NCBI GenBank assembly: GCA_000750105.3
Contig: JPHH03000021.1
Location: forward strand, 1 to 64,000
Length of the DNA stretch: 64,000 nucleotides
Direction: 5' to 3'
Origin: Tolypocladium sp. Sup5 PDA-1
Lineage: Eukaryota > Ascomycota > Sordariomycetes > Hypocreales > Ophiocordycipitaceae
Shown: positions 20,427 through 29,241 of the stretch, one piece after another
Position numbering within the stretch: position 1 is the first letter of the stretch
Layout: each line of letters begins with the position of its first letter
Notes under the pieces: generated by a model
Databases searched by the model: none
Told to the model about the DNA's origin: nothing
The model's input: the letters and a program-made list of their open reading frames with translations, nothing else
Translations under genes and position numbers: made by a program

Positions 20427-22628
20427 CTAGCGCCAGGCTCCCTTATCACCACCAGCGCCGCCGCCGCCGCCGCCGCCGCCGCCTCCTCCTCCTCCTCCGC
20501 GTCCTCCCCCTTGTCCGTCGTCCTTCCTCCCACCGCCAGCGCCTCGCACGGGCTTCGACTGCGCAGACTCGTGCCGCCTCAGCTCTTCAGGCACCTTGGA
20601 GATGGCGCTCTTGCTCAGCATCTGGCGCAGGTCGTACATGAGGTCGGCATCCTCGTTGCCCAAAAAGGTAATGGCCACGCCACTCTTGCCCGCACGACCG
20701 GTACGGCCGACGCGATGGGTGTAGCTCTCGATGCTGGTGGCCATGTTGAAGTTGACGACGAGGGACACGTCGGGCACGTCGATACCTCGGCCGGCCAAGT
20801 CGGTGGCGACGAGCACCTGCGTCTGGCCGGAGCGCACGGAGCCGAGCGCCGCCTCTCGCTGTTCCTGCGTCTTGGAGCCGTGGAGGGTGACGGCCGAGTA
20901 GCCCATGGACTTGATGTCGCGCGCGACGGCGTCGCAGTTGCGCTTGATGTTGACGAAGACGATGATGGGCGGGGCGAACTGCTTGGAGGCGAGGATCTCC
21001 TGGAGACGGCGCTTGCGGCGGTCCTCGCCCGAGATGAGCTCAACGCGCTGCTCAACGGTGTCGACGGCCTCGCCGGCATTACCGATCGTGGCGATGGCAG
21101 GGCGGCGGAGGTACTTCTTTGCGATGCGTTCGACGACGGGAGGCATCGTAGCCGTGTACATCATGGTCTGGCGGTAGCGGTCGCGGCCGCCGAGGTAGCT
21201 CTTCATGAGGTGCGCGTTTTCGGCATCGTCTGTGTCGGGCTTCTCGTTGGTGACGGGGAGGGCGTCGAGGATCTTGTTGACGGACTCCTCGAAGCCAAGG
21301 TCGATCATGCGGTCGGCTTCATCCATGATGACGTAGCAGCACTGCGCCAGGACGAGCAGTCGCCGCTCGATACAGTCCACCAGACGACCCGGCGTGGCCA
21401 CGATAATCTCAGCACCGTTGCGCAGGGCAAAGGCCTGCTCCTCCAGGGAGTGGCCACCGACGATGCTCACACAGCGGAAGCCAAGCGGGGTCGCGAACTT
21501 CATGGCCTCCGACTCGATCTGCTGGACCAGTTCTCGGGTCGGGGCCAGGATCAGGGCGTACGGGCCATCATTCTTGTTGGCCTCGTTGAGGGGAGGTAGA
21601 TCGGAGATGTAGACAAGGAGTGGCAGCAAGAATGCCGCTGTCTTTCCGGAACCGGTGACGGCGACACCGATAAGATCGCGAGCCTGGAGGGCGATAGGGA
21701 TGGCCGCCCGCTGAATCGGACTCGGCTCTTTGTATCCCACTCTGTCCACAATATCGAGCAGCCGCGGAGGCAGTCCAGACTCTCCCCAGTCGCGCATGGG
21801 GTTCGGTATGCTGCCGCCCTTTGTCGCGATGCCAAAGTCCTCTTTGAATATTCTCCAGTCTCGCTCGCGCATTTCTTCGAGCTTCTTGTCGGACCAGTGC
21901 CGTCCCAGGCCCGTCCTGTCTGCCCTCTCTCTCGCCTTGTCGCGGGCGCGGTAAAAGTCTTCCATGAAGCCTTGTGCTCGCTCCTTGCCGTTCTCCGGGT
22001 CTCGCTGCTCGATCATACGCGCTCGCTTGCGCGCTCTTTGCTCTGCCTCCTCGTCGAACTCGCCGCCAACGCCGGCAAGCGTGCCTCGGTTGACGCTCTG
22101 TTGCGAGTACAAGGGGTCGTTGTCTCTCCATGTGTCGTCGTCGGCGTCCCAGTCAAAGTTGAACTTTTTCTCCGTCGTGCGCATGCGCTTCTTCTTGGCA
22201 GAGAAGTTGGACTGCTGGTTGACCTGGGGGCCGAGGTATCGCGATCGCAGCAGCGACGCCTCGATGTCCTCCGCCGATCGCTTGTCGCCGAGTGCCTTGT
22301 CCGCCTTCTTGCCGTCGCGGTGCTCTTTGCCTTCGCGACCGCGGCCAGTCTGCTGGTTCATAGCCCGGGGACCCGTAGGGACTCCTGTTGACGCGTTGGA
22401 GGCCCTGTTCGCAGGCGCCACGCCATTTGACCGAGATTCCCATTTCTTCTCGTCTTCCAGCCGCCGTCGCGCTTCCTCAATAGCCTTGCGGTTCTTGTCG
22501 GTCTCTTCCTTCTTTGCTTTTTCGGCTGCGAGGCGCTCTCGCTCGGCTTTGGGGATGAAGCGAGGCTTGGCGGCAGCAGCTTCGGCCGCCTTTCGCTCCT
22601 TTAGGATCTGCTCGACGTCCAGAGGCAT
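20427..22628 (-). CDS. PRP28: Pre-mRNA-splicing DEAD-box helicase Prp28
   Basis: One exon, 733 aa, starting at ATG 22628. An N-terminal Lys/Arg/Glu-rich region (1-280) precedes the helicase core: GSGKT (326-330, motif I), PTREL, TPGR, DEAD (436-439), TAT (492-494, motif III) and HRVGRTGRAG near 650. The conserved RDWGESGLP and Q-motif-type IQRAAIP segments precede motif I. The TAT motif III and the overall arrangement match Prp28/DDX23, which displaces U1 from the 5' splice site during tri-snRNP joining. The C-terminus ends in a glycine run encoded by a trinucleotide repeat (20456-20500). The gene is convergent with VAS1, with 183 bp between stops. A long plus-strand frame opposite this gene is an antisense shadow. 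Confidence 0.95.
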   Translation of the reverse strand: MPLDVEQILKERKAAEAAAAKPRFIPKAERERLAAEKAKKEETDKNRKAIEEARRRLEDEKKWESRSNGVAPANRASNASTGVPTGPRAMNQQTGRGREGKEHRDGKKADKALGDKRSAEDIEASLLRSRYLGPQVNQQSNFSAKKKRMRTTEKKFNFDWDADDDTWRDNDPLYSQQSVNRGTLAGVGGEFDEEAEQRARKRARMIEQRDPENGKERAQGFMEDFYRARDKARERADRTGLGRHWSDKKLEEMRERDWRIFKEDFGIATKGGSIPNPMRDWGESGLPPRLLDIVDRVGYKEPSPIQRAAIPIALQARDLIGVAVTGSGKTAAFLLPLLVYISDLPPLNEANKNDGPYALILAPTRELVQQIESEAMKFATPLGFRCVSIVGGHSLEEQAFALRNGAEIIVATPGRLVDCIERRLLVLAQCCYVIMDEADRMIDLGFEESVNKILDALPVTNEKPDTDDAENAHLMKSYLGGRDRYRQTMMYTATMPPVVERIAKKYLRRPAIATIGNAGEAVDTVEQRVELISGEDRRKRRLQEILASKQFAPPIIVFVNIKRNCDAVARDIKSMGYSAVTLHGSKTQEQREAALGSVRSGQTQVLVATDLAGRGIDVPDVSLVVNFNMATSIESYTHRVGRTGRAGKSGVAITFLGNEDADLMYDLRQMLSKSAISKVPEELRRHESAQSKPVRGAGGGRKDDGQGGGRGGGGGGGGGGGGGGAGGDKGAWR
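20456..20500 (-). repeat. Trinucleotide repeat encoding the Prp28 C-terminal glycine run
   Basis: Tandem GGC then GGA codons on the minus strand, read as CCG/CCT repeats on the plus strand, encode a Gly tract near the Prp28 C-terminus. Such tracts are prone to length variation. Confidence 0.85.
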
Positions 22629-22995
22629 CTTGTGGCTCTTCCTGGGTCACCTTAATTCAAGTCATTAAAAGGAAGGGTTCGTGGCTGAGAAGAAGACGTC
22701 GCCACCAGGGAGCCGTGAAGTAAAGTTGGAAGGAAGGCGAAGGAAGGTCGACGAGGCTGTGGAATTCCAAGGGACAGGCAGGACAGAGGCTAGCTGTGGC
22801 CAATCAGGCGACGCAATTTGTTGGTGGGCCACCTCCAAGGCTCCAACTACAGGGGTCTCACAAAAGTCGCGGCGCCACAGCCTCGACATCGACATTCTCG
22901 ATAGCTTCACCTCCCAGCGCTCCTCCAACGACCATCTCTCTCCCACCGGATGCGCCCGCTCCCCACCAGCGGCAGCGCCCCCTAACGACCACACG
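22629..22995. other. Divergent promoter region
   Basis: 367 bp lie between the PRP28 start (-) and the mL59 start (+). Open frames continue upstream of the mL59 ATG but contain no other Met. I see nothing else. Confidence 0.6.
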
Positions 22996-23589
22996 ATGGC
23001 CTCCTCATCGCATTTGGTCCAGCTGGCCAAGACGCTGCCGCCGCCGCTGCAGCGCTTCTTCGCCCGCTGGCCGCCCGCCGCGATCCTCCCCACGGCCGAG
23101 GCCAAGCCCACGCCACACCAGGAGCAGCGCCCGAACCCGTTCCGCTTCTACAAGCACCCCGTCACCGGCAATTGGCAGGACCCCGTCTTCTCGCAGCGCC
23201 GGCAGGCCCAGCTCGTGCAGATGGCGCGCGAGCACGGCGTCGAGGAGCTGCTGCCCGAGACGACCAAGGCGACCGAGTACCAGCTGGCGCACCGCGTCGA
23301 GCATGGGCTGAGGGTCAAGGGCACGGGTGTGGGGCAAAAGGTCAAGGGCCACATTCACGAGAGACACATGATTGCAAAGTACATGACTGCAAACCTAGAG
23401 GGAAGACTACAGGATGCTGACTGCTTCAACCTAGGATGGAGGAGAGGAGAAGGGCCATGCTGGAGATGCCCAAGCTCATCAAGACCTGGAAGCGGGTAAG
23501 AACAGCATCCCCCATGGATTTTTCCCGCCGTCTGTTGCTAACTCGGCGTGCAGGTCGGGAAGAGGAACTGGACCAAGTGGCCGAAATAA
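22996..23589 (+). CDS. MRPL25: Mitochondrial large-subunit ribosomal protein mL59 (MRPL25)
   Basis: Three exons, 22996-23378, 23435-23495 and 23554-23589, give 159 aa. The pattern LPPPLQRFFARWPP, NPFRFYKHPVTGNWQDP, a SQRRQAQLVQMAREHG helix and a basic Trp-containing tail ending in KWPK is characteristic of fungal mL59/YmL25. The protein belongs to the mitoribosomal large subunit. No long presequence is visible. Intron 1 has a GTACAT donor and intron 2 a GTAAGA donor with GCTAAC branch. Without splicing the conserved C-terminal tail is lost, so a single-ORF annotation would misread the end. Confidence 0.88.
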
Positions 23590-24046
23590 GCTACACGACA
23601 TGCTCGACTGGATTGATATCCCACCGTCGATGGGACGTTGTACATACACCATGTATTTCTATGTATTACAATCTGGAAATCAGACTTTCGCAGGCTTCTT
23701 GGTCCCTTGTCTTTTATCTGGGGTGTGAATCGGTCGTGTTTGGGCAGGGGATTCAACCATCCAGCCCAGGTCATGTTGATGTCACCAAGAGCCTGTTCGG
23801 AAGGCGCTCGACCACAACGCCCATCATAGACATGTCAGACTCTTAATCGTAGATCAGGCTTGATTCTCTTTTTCCTGAAATCAAACACTGCCTCATCCGC
23901 AAAATCGGCACGCCTAAACTAACTAATCCTCTGCGTATGCGTCACGTGATACCGGACTGACGTGAATTTTATACATCACCACCATCACAAGTATCCAAGT
24001 GAATCGTTCACGCTCACTCGCAGTCCTCCAACTCGCTTTTCAGTTC
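23590..24046. other. Intergenic
   Basis: 3' UTR of mL59 and promoter of DPH4. An AT-rich patch just upstream of DPH4 includes a CACGTGA string at about 23943. No gene is seen. Confidence 0.55.
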
Positions 24047-24640
24047 ATGGCCGCTCCTCATCTCTCCCCCGAGGACCGCCCCCAGGAGCCGGTGACTCAC
24101 TATGAAGTCCTCGGCATCACCCCCTCCATCCTCGACTCCAGCACGCACGACCCCTCCACACTCATAAAGCGAGCCTACCACCGCGCCCTCCTCCGCAACC
24201 ACCCCGACAAAGCCACCTCTGCAACAAATGAACCTATCCCATACTCTTCTGCCTCTCCCCAGAAATCCGTCTACACCATCGATCAAATCAGCCAGGCCTT
24301 CACAGTCCTCTCCTCGCCCTCACAGCGCACCGCCTACGACGCATTCCTCCGCCTCTCTCACTCCCTCCCCGGCTCCGGCGCTGGCGCAACCACCTTTCAG
24401 ACTGGCGTCGAAAACGTCGACCTCGACGACCTGCCCTTTGACGACGCAGAGGAACGCTGGTACCGGTCCTGCCGCTGCGGGAACGACAGGGGCTACTCGT
24501 TTGGGGAGGCCGACTTGATGGAGGTCGGCGACGAGGGGGTGCTCATGGTGGGCTGCCAAGACTGCAGTCTTTGGTCAAGGGTCCATTTCGCTGTTATAGA
24601 CGATGACGAGCCCCAAGAGGCAACTAATGCAAAGAGTTGA
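24047..24640 (+). CDS. DPH4: Diphthamide biosynthesis protein 4 (J-domain, CSL zinc finger)
   Basis: Intronless, 197 aa. A J-domain begins at HYEVLGI (18-24) and carries HPD at 52-54 before an insert. The C-terminal CSL zinc finger has Cys142, Cys144, Cys170 and Cys173, with the signature CSLW at 173-176. This two-domain layout is diagnostic of Dph4/Jjj3, the iron-binding co-chaperone in the first step of diphthamide synthesis on eEF2. The start is the first ATG in frame; the frame runs upstream only to a GTG. Confidence 0.93.
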   Translation: MAAPHLSPEDRPQEPVTHYEVLGITPSILDSSTHDPSTLIKRAYHRALLRNHPDKATSATNEPIPYSSASPQKSVYTIDQISQAFTVLSSPSQRTAYDAFLRLSHSLPGSGAGATTFQTGVENVDLDDLPFDDAEERWYRSCRCGNDRGYSFGEADLMEVGDEGVLMVGCQDCSLWSRVHFAVIDDDEPQEATNAKS

Positions 24641-25129
24641 CAAAAACAAGCACCGGTGACCCACCACGACCTGTGACCTGTGCATCCGAGGAACAAGATC
24701 GAGAGCTGTCTGAAGCCATCCTCATGATGATCACGCATTTGGTTTCGATATCTCAACTCGGATATCCTGTATTGACATCGGTAGCATCCCTGCCTGAGTT
24801 TACGAGATACATCGCCCAATCTGCAACGGGGCCCCCGAAGCCCAATGTATGTTTGGTGTATTGAAAGCAATTTTAGTAATTTTTATTTGTCCAGACGGTC
24901 ACGCATTAAGAGTCTAAAAGCAGAACCTCCAAAATGCTCTTCTTTAGGTCTCCTAGCCGGTCCGTTGGGAAAGTCGATTCCTCCCACCGTTGCGTTTGTG
25001 CGCGTTTACCTAAACAATGCCGAAGCTCTTGATCAAAAAACGAGGTCTTCCGTCCACTCCGTAGACACCAGCCCGCCCTATACCAGCATGATCAAAGCCT
25101 TAAAAGGCTGGCTCCATATTTGTCAAAAT
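24641..25129. other. Intergenic between convergent genes
   Basis: 3' flanks of DPH4 (+) and the 14-3-3 gene (-). No gene is supported. Confidence 0.6.
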
Positions 25130-26185
25130 TTACTCGGCAGCCTTGGGCTCCTCGGAGGCGGCCGCCGCGGGAGCCTCGGCAGCAGCGGTGGTGTTCTCCT
25201 CCTTGGCGGGCGCGTCGGCCTGGCCGGCGGCACCAGAGGTCTCGGCCTCGGACGAGGTCCAGAGGGTCTGCAAGCTGTTAGTCGTGCTCTTCCATTGACA
25301 CTCGAGTCTGGAAAACTTGCCAGGTTGTCGCGCAGGAGCTGCATGATGAGAGTCGAGTCCTTGTAGCTCTCCTCGCTGAGGGTGTCGAGCTCTACAGAAT
25401 TGCGTCAGAAAATATAGCCACCAAAGGTCAGGATACATGGTCAACTTACCGGCAATGGCATCATCGAACGCCTGCTTGGCCAGATGGCAAGCCTGGTCAG
25501 GGGCGTTGAGGATCTCGTAGTAGAAGACGGAGAAGTTCAGGGCGAGACCCAGGCGGATGGGGTGGGTGGGAGGCAGCTCAGTCTGGGCAACCTCGGTGGC
25601 GGCCTTGTAGGCCTCAAGGGACTTGTCGGCAGAGTCCTTGCGGCGGTCGCCAATGGCAAACTCGGCGAGGTAGCGGTGGTAGTCGCCCTTCCTGTATCAA
25701 AAAGTCAGCATGCATTGCGCGGCGCATTCGGGGGCGTGGGGATTGGCGCGCACATCTTGTGGTAGAAGACCTTGGACTCGCCAGACTTGGCCGAGGGAAT
25801 CAGGTGCTTGTCGAGGACGTCCAGGATGTCGTCGCAGATCTTGGCGAGCTCGGCCTCGATCTTCTGTCGGTACTCCTTGATGAGGGTGACCTGGGACGAG
25901 TTGCCCTTGGACTCCTCCTTCTGCTCGATAGAAGTGACTATTCTCCAAGAGGCACGGCGAGCGCCAATGACGTTCTTGTAGGCGACGGAGAGAAGGTTGC
26001 GCTCCTCGACGGTGAGGTCGCGGTCCTCGCTGGCGACAATCTTCATGTTGTCGACCATCTCTGTGGTGGGCGCAGGGCGTCAGCACAAAAGTCGCCACTG
26101 CACAGGCTAAGACAGAAGACTTACCCTCGTACCGCTCGGCCTGCTCGGCGAGCTTAGCCAGATAGACAGCATCTTCGTGACCCAT
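25130..26185 (-). CDS. BMH1: 14-3-3 family protein
   Basis: Five exons on the minus strand: 26185-26125, 26060-25754, 25691-25450, 25391-25321, 25267-25130, giving 272 aa. Family signatures are all present: YLAKLAEQAERYEEM at the N-terminus, RNLLSVAYKNVIGARRASWR, the phosphopeptide-binding Lys/Arg/Tyr region, and the exon-4 helix DSTLIMQLLRDNL joined to TLWTS. The acidic Ala/Glu/Pro-rich tail is typical of fungal Bmh1/Bmh2. 14-3-3 dimers bind phosphoserine proteins in signalling and cell-cycle control. Intron 4 (25268-25320) starts with GCAAGT, a non-canonical GC-AG intron, and is required to join the conserved LRDNLTLWTS. About 2.3 kb of non-coding DNA lies upstream, room for a long promoter or 5' UTR intron. 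Confidence 0.95.
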
Positions 26186-28469
26186 TTTGGCGATGTTTTG
26201 ACTGCGCAAAAATTGATCAGGTTAGCAGAGTTGGCTTGTGGACGCGTTTCGCAGTGACAAGTGGAGGGCTCTTTGGCAGCTGGCGGGAAAACAGGAGGCA
26301 AGGGGGCGATGAATAGGGAGGCGGCGGGCAGTGACAGGGGCACGACGGGCCGTTCGTTCGGCAGCTGCAGCCCGGCCGTCGTCGAAGACTCGAGCAACAG
26401 GACAGGACAGCGCTGGCCGTGGCAGGAGCCAGCGCGCAAGGCTCGCCGGACGATGGGAGCCGCGCCGGCGCTCGTTTTGCCCCCGCTCCTGACGAGGCGT
26501 CCTCTCCCCGTGGTGGGGTCCGACGACGGGCCTGGGAGCGACGGTAGAACGCGGGCGTCCCAGTCCTCAATCGCGAGCAAAGGGCGTCTGGTGGCCTCGA
26601 GGACGCCGCAGTCGACGTTCTGGGGTCGTGGCGACGAGCGCGCGCCGAGGGACTGCCCTGGTGTTGTGCGTCCCGGGCCTCCCAGGCAGAGTGGAGGAGG
26701 CGCCCATGACGACAGAGGGGAGGGAGGGGTGCGCCATAGGGGACGAGGCAAGCAACAGGCAACGCAGCAGCAGCAACAGGACACGCAAGCAAAGCACGTA
26801 CCGAGATTTGCAGTCGGGGGAGAAAAAACAGCGGGACGCGTTGGAACCGAAAGAGTAGACGAGGCTGTCGGGAGAGACGGCGATGCGCGGGCGCGACAGA
26901 CGGGCAGGTGGTTGTTTTGTTGGGAGTTGGATGGAGTCGTGGTTGATGAGCGAAAAGAAGAAGCGTGGTGGTGGATGGATTGGGTGGATGGAAATTGAGA
27001 AGGGGTTCGGGACGGAGGTCGGAACGAGCAGCGGCAGCAGCAGCAGTAGCAGCACCCCCCAGCAACAGCAGCAACAGGCGGGCTGTGGTGAATGATGCAG
27101 GCGCCTGATCGCCAATCGCCCCTCTGCATTTTTCCGCACGAGGGGGGGGGAGGGATGACGCACTGCTGCCCGCGGCGCCATGTACTCCGGTACGGTGCTT
27201 CCCACCCAGCGCGGCTCACGTGCCACGCAAAAAGGGTTGTCCGCCACAAGTCACTGTACCCGTTGTCGAGTGTTGACATAAGTACCCTCGCCGCATGGCA
27301 ACGCCAACAGTGCGCGCCCCGCCATGGGTCCGTCAGCGCCGACCCCAGCCCAGCCCACTACGACGCCGAGCCGCGACGCTGCCTCGCCCCAAGAAGCCAG
27401 GCTTCGCCTACCCGGGACCTCACCACGACGCAAGGACAACAAGAGCCTGATTTAGAAGCACCAGCCTTGTGGCATATGCGCCTGCGTCGTCTCCGGCGTG
27501 GCGCTCAGAGTTCCATCGAATTTTCTGCCATGATTGCCTAGGTACATTGTTGACTTGGGTCCAACTGCCCAGCAACCGCTGGCTCGTTATCTCCAGCCAC
27601 TTGCGTCTTGCCTGGGTGACCGACCCCTCGACGGCAACTTTCTTTGACGAGTCTTCGTAGACCCGGGCTATCTACCCCCGTACAGCACTTGTATAGCCGT
27701 GTGGTGATATGCCTAAGGTAGGTAGGAAACCAACTACTCCGTGGTCTGTAGGTCTACGAGAATCTGGCCCCTTGCTGAAGCCCAGCCTGACGCATAACAA
27801 GTCTCAATGTAAAGCCACCGACCGAGCTGGGGTAATGCTGCTGAGCACAAATCAGTATTGTTTGCCCATAACACAGTCTCTCAGTGTCACCATTTACGGC
27901 CTGCTTCACCACCAAAACCTGCAGAGTGTCTACTCATGTCGCATTGGAAATGGAAATGGGCCACGTCTTGGTATCCGATCTGGGGCTGTGAGATCAAACA
28001 TGATGCCCAAAAATAGCAATGCCTCCTCACCCATCCTCGCCAGCACTGGGGCCGTTGGTTGGCCTGCTCGCACTACGGCACGCTGCTGATATCTCGCCGA
28101 CCAGAGTGACTCACACAGAGTTGCCTGTCTTTAACAGAGCAGAAGTATTCGTAGTGGCAGGATAGATTCCCATCCCTCAAGAGTCCGAAGAAGGGTGGAC
28201 TGCAACCCCGGTCGCCCTGCTTGGCCGACGCACCTCTCGAAGCTCCCGGAACCGTTACGAAACTACCCGCATCCTGTACCGTATCTCACCAATAATTAAA
28301 GTACTCCCCTATGCCACAGCTCCATCCACTCACATCGCCGCAAACAACGCAGGTCAGGCCATCCACTCCAGTAGCTTTGCTTTCCTACTTTGCTTGAACC
28401 ACCACCACGTCCCTCCAACCGCACGTCATACAACCTCTCCCCAACAAGACGCATCGTCCATCGCCCACG
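26186..28469. other. Large divergent intergenic region (2.3 kb)
   Basis: The region between the 14-3-3 start (-) and IF1 start (+). It contains a CAG/CAA-rich tract (27028-27077) and a second one near 26765-26785, both of which would lie in the 14-3-3 5' flank or UTR. It also has GTACTCCGGTAC near 27182 and a CTAAGGTAGGTAGG string near 27713. Frames up to 390 codons (minus strand, 26107-27279) are mostly Pro/Ser/Arg-rich and not protein-like. No gene or RNA is recognised. Confidence 0.6.
27028..27077. repeat. CAG/CAA-rich trinucleotide tract
   Basis: Imperfect CAG-type triplets on the plus strand, interrupted by a short C run, lie upstream of the 14-3-3 gene. On the minus strand they read as CTG/TTG, in a likely promoter or 5' UTR. 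Confidence 0.75.
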
Positions 28470-28928
28470 ATGCTTCGCACGACCTTCGCCAAGACGGCGG
28501 CCTCCCGCCCCCTCCGAGCCTGCTTCAGCACCACTGCTCGCGCCATGGGCCAGGGTGATACCGGCGCTCCCCCCAAGACGGGCGGCCAAGGGTGAGTTAC
28601 CGTCTCGGCTCCGGCTTCATTACCGCGCAAATTGCCATTGCCTATGATGCAGAGACTGACCCGCGCCCGTGCAGTGACGCCTTCCAGCGACGCGAGCGCG
28701 CCTCCGAGGACTACGCCATCCGCCAGCGCGAGAAGGAGAAGCTCCTGGAGCTCAAGAAGAAGCTCGCCGAGCAGCAGCAGCATCTCGACCGCCTGTCCAA
28801 GCACATGTTCGTCAACCCCCCTCCTATAGCATGCCACGCCTCGGCTCGGCAGTCTTGAATCCTAATACTGACTCGATCATCACAGCGACGAGATCACCAA
28901 GGAGCAGGGTGGCGGCGAGCAGAACTAA
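28470..28928 (+). CDS. INH1: Mitochondrial F1F0-ATPase inhibitor IF1
   Basis: Three exons, 28470-28591, 28675-28806 and 28886-28928, give 98 aa. An Arg-containing presequence (MLRTTFAKTAASRPLR, then FSTTARAM) is followed by a short Gly-rich linker and the IF1 helix FQRRERASEDYAIRQREKEKL, continuing as a Leu/Lys coiled coil. IF1 blocks ATP hydrolysis by F1 when the matrix becomes acidic. Exon 2 ends CAC-AT and joins exon 3 to give SKHIDEITKEQ. The second donor, GTTCGT, is weak, but reading through it gives a different tail that ends quickly, so splicing is favoured. Confidence 0.9.
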
Positions 28929-29241
28929 GAACGCGCACCCAATCTGAGTCTGATGGAATACGGAAGCTTCGGGCGGTCGCGCAATAGCAATTGCTGGAAA
29001 ACCAAGTCTACAGCCACCCCTAAAATGCATGGATATGGCACGCAATTTGTCGATCCAGGGCTTGTCTTTTGCCACAGTCTAAGCTAGTGTACAATTACCT
29101 ACGTATAGCACCCAGCGTGCAGAAAAATCCAGCTCCAAGTCTCCAGTATCCGTCAACTTGCGTGAACCCCCTCAGTATCGTTTCCCGACACAGTCCAAAA
29201 CTCCGCGTGATTCCAATGGTCAAAAACTCTTCCCAATTGCT
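28929..29241. other. Intergenic between convergent genes
   Basis: 313 bp of presumed 3' UTRs of IF1 (+) and NSP1 (-). Nothing else is seen. Confidence 0.6.

Noticed and set aside
20382..21599. Plus-strand 405-codon frame opposite PRP28
   Set aside because: It is an antisense shadow of a clearly conserved DEAD-box gene. Its composition follows from the GC-biased third positions of PRP28, and it shows no motif.
16544..24640. A dedicated translation gene cluster as a novel system
   Set aside because: ValRS, mL59 and Dph4 are interspersed with unrelated genes on both strands, with their own promoters. Housekeeping genes are common enough for this to be chance.
26107..27279. 390-codon minus-strand frame upstream of and overlapping 14-3-3 exon 1
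   Set aside because: Pro/Ser/Arg-rich and rich in repeats; it overlaps a confident exon in a different frame. It is probably leader or promoter DNA.
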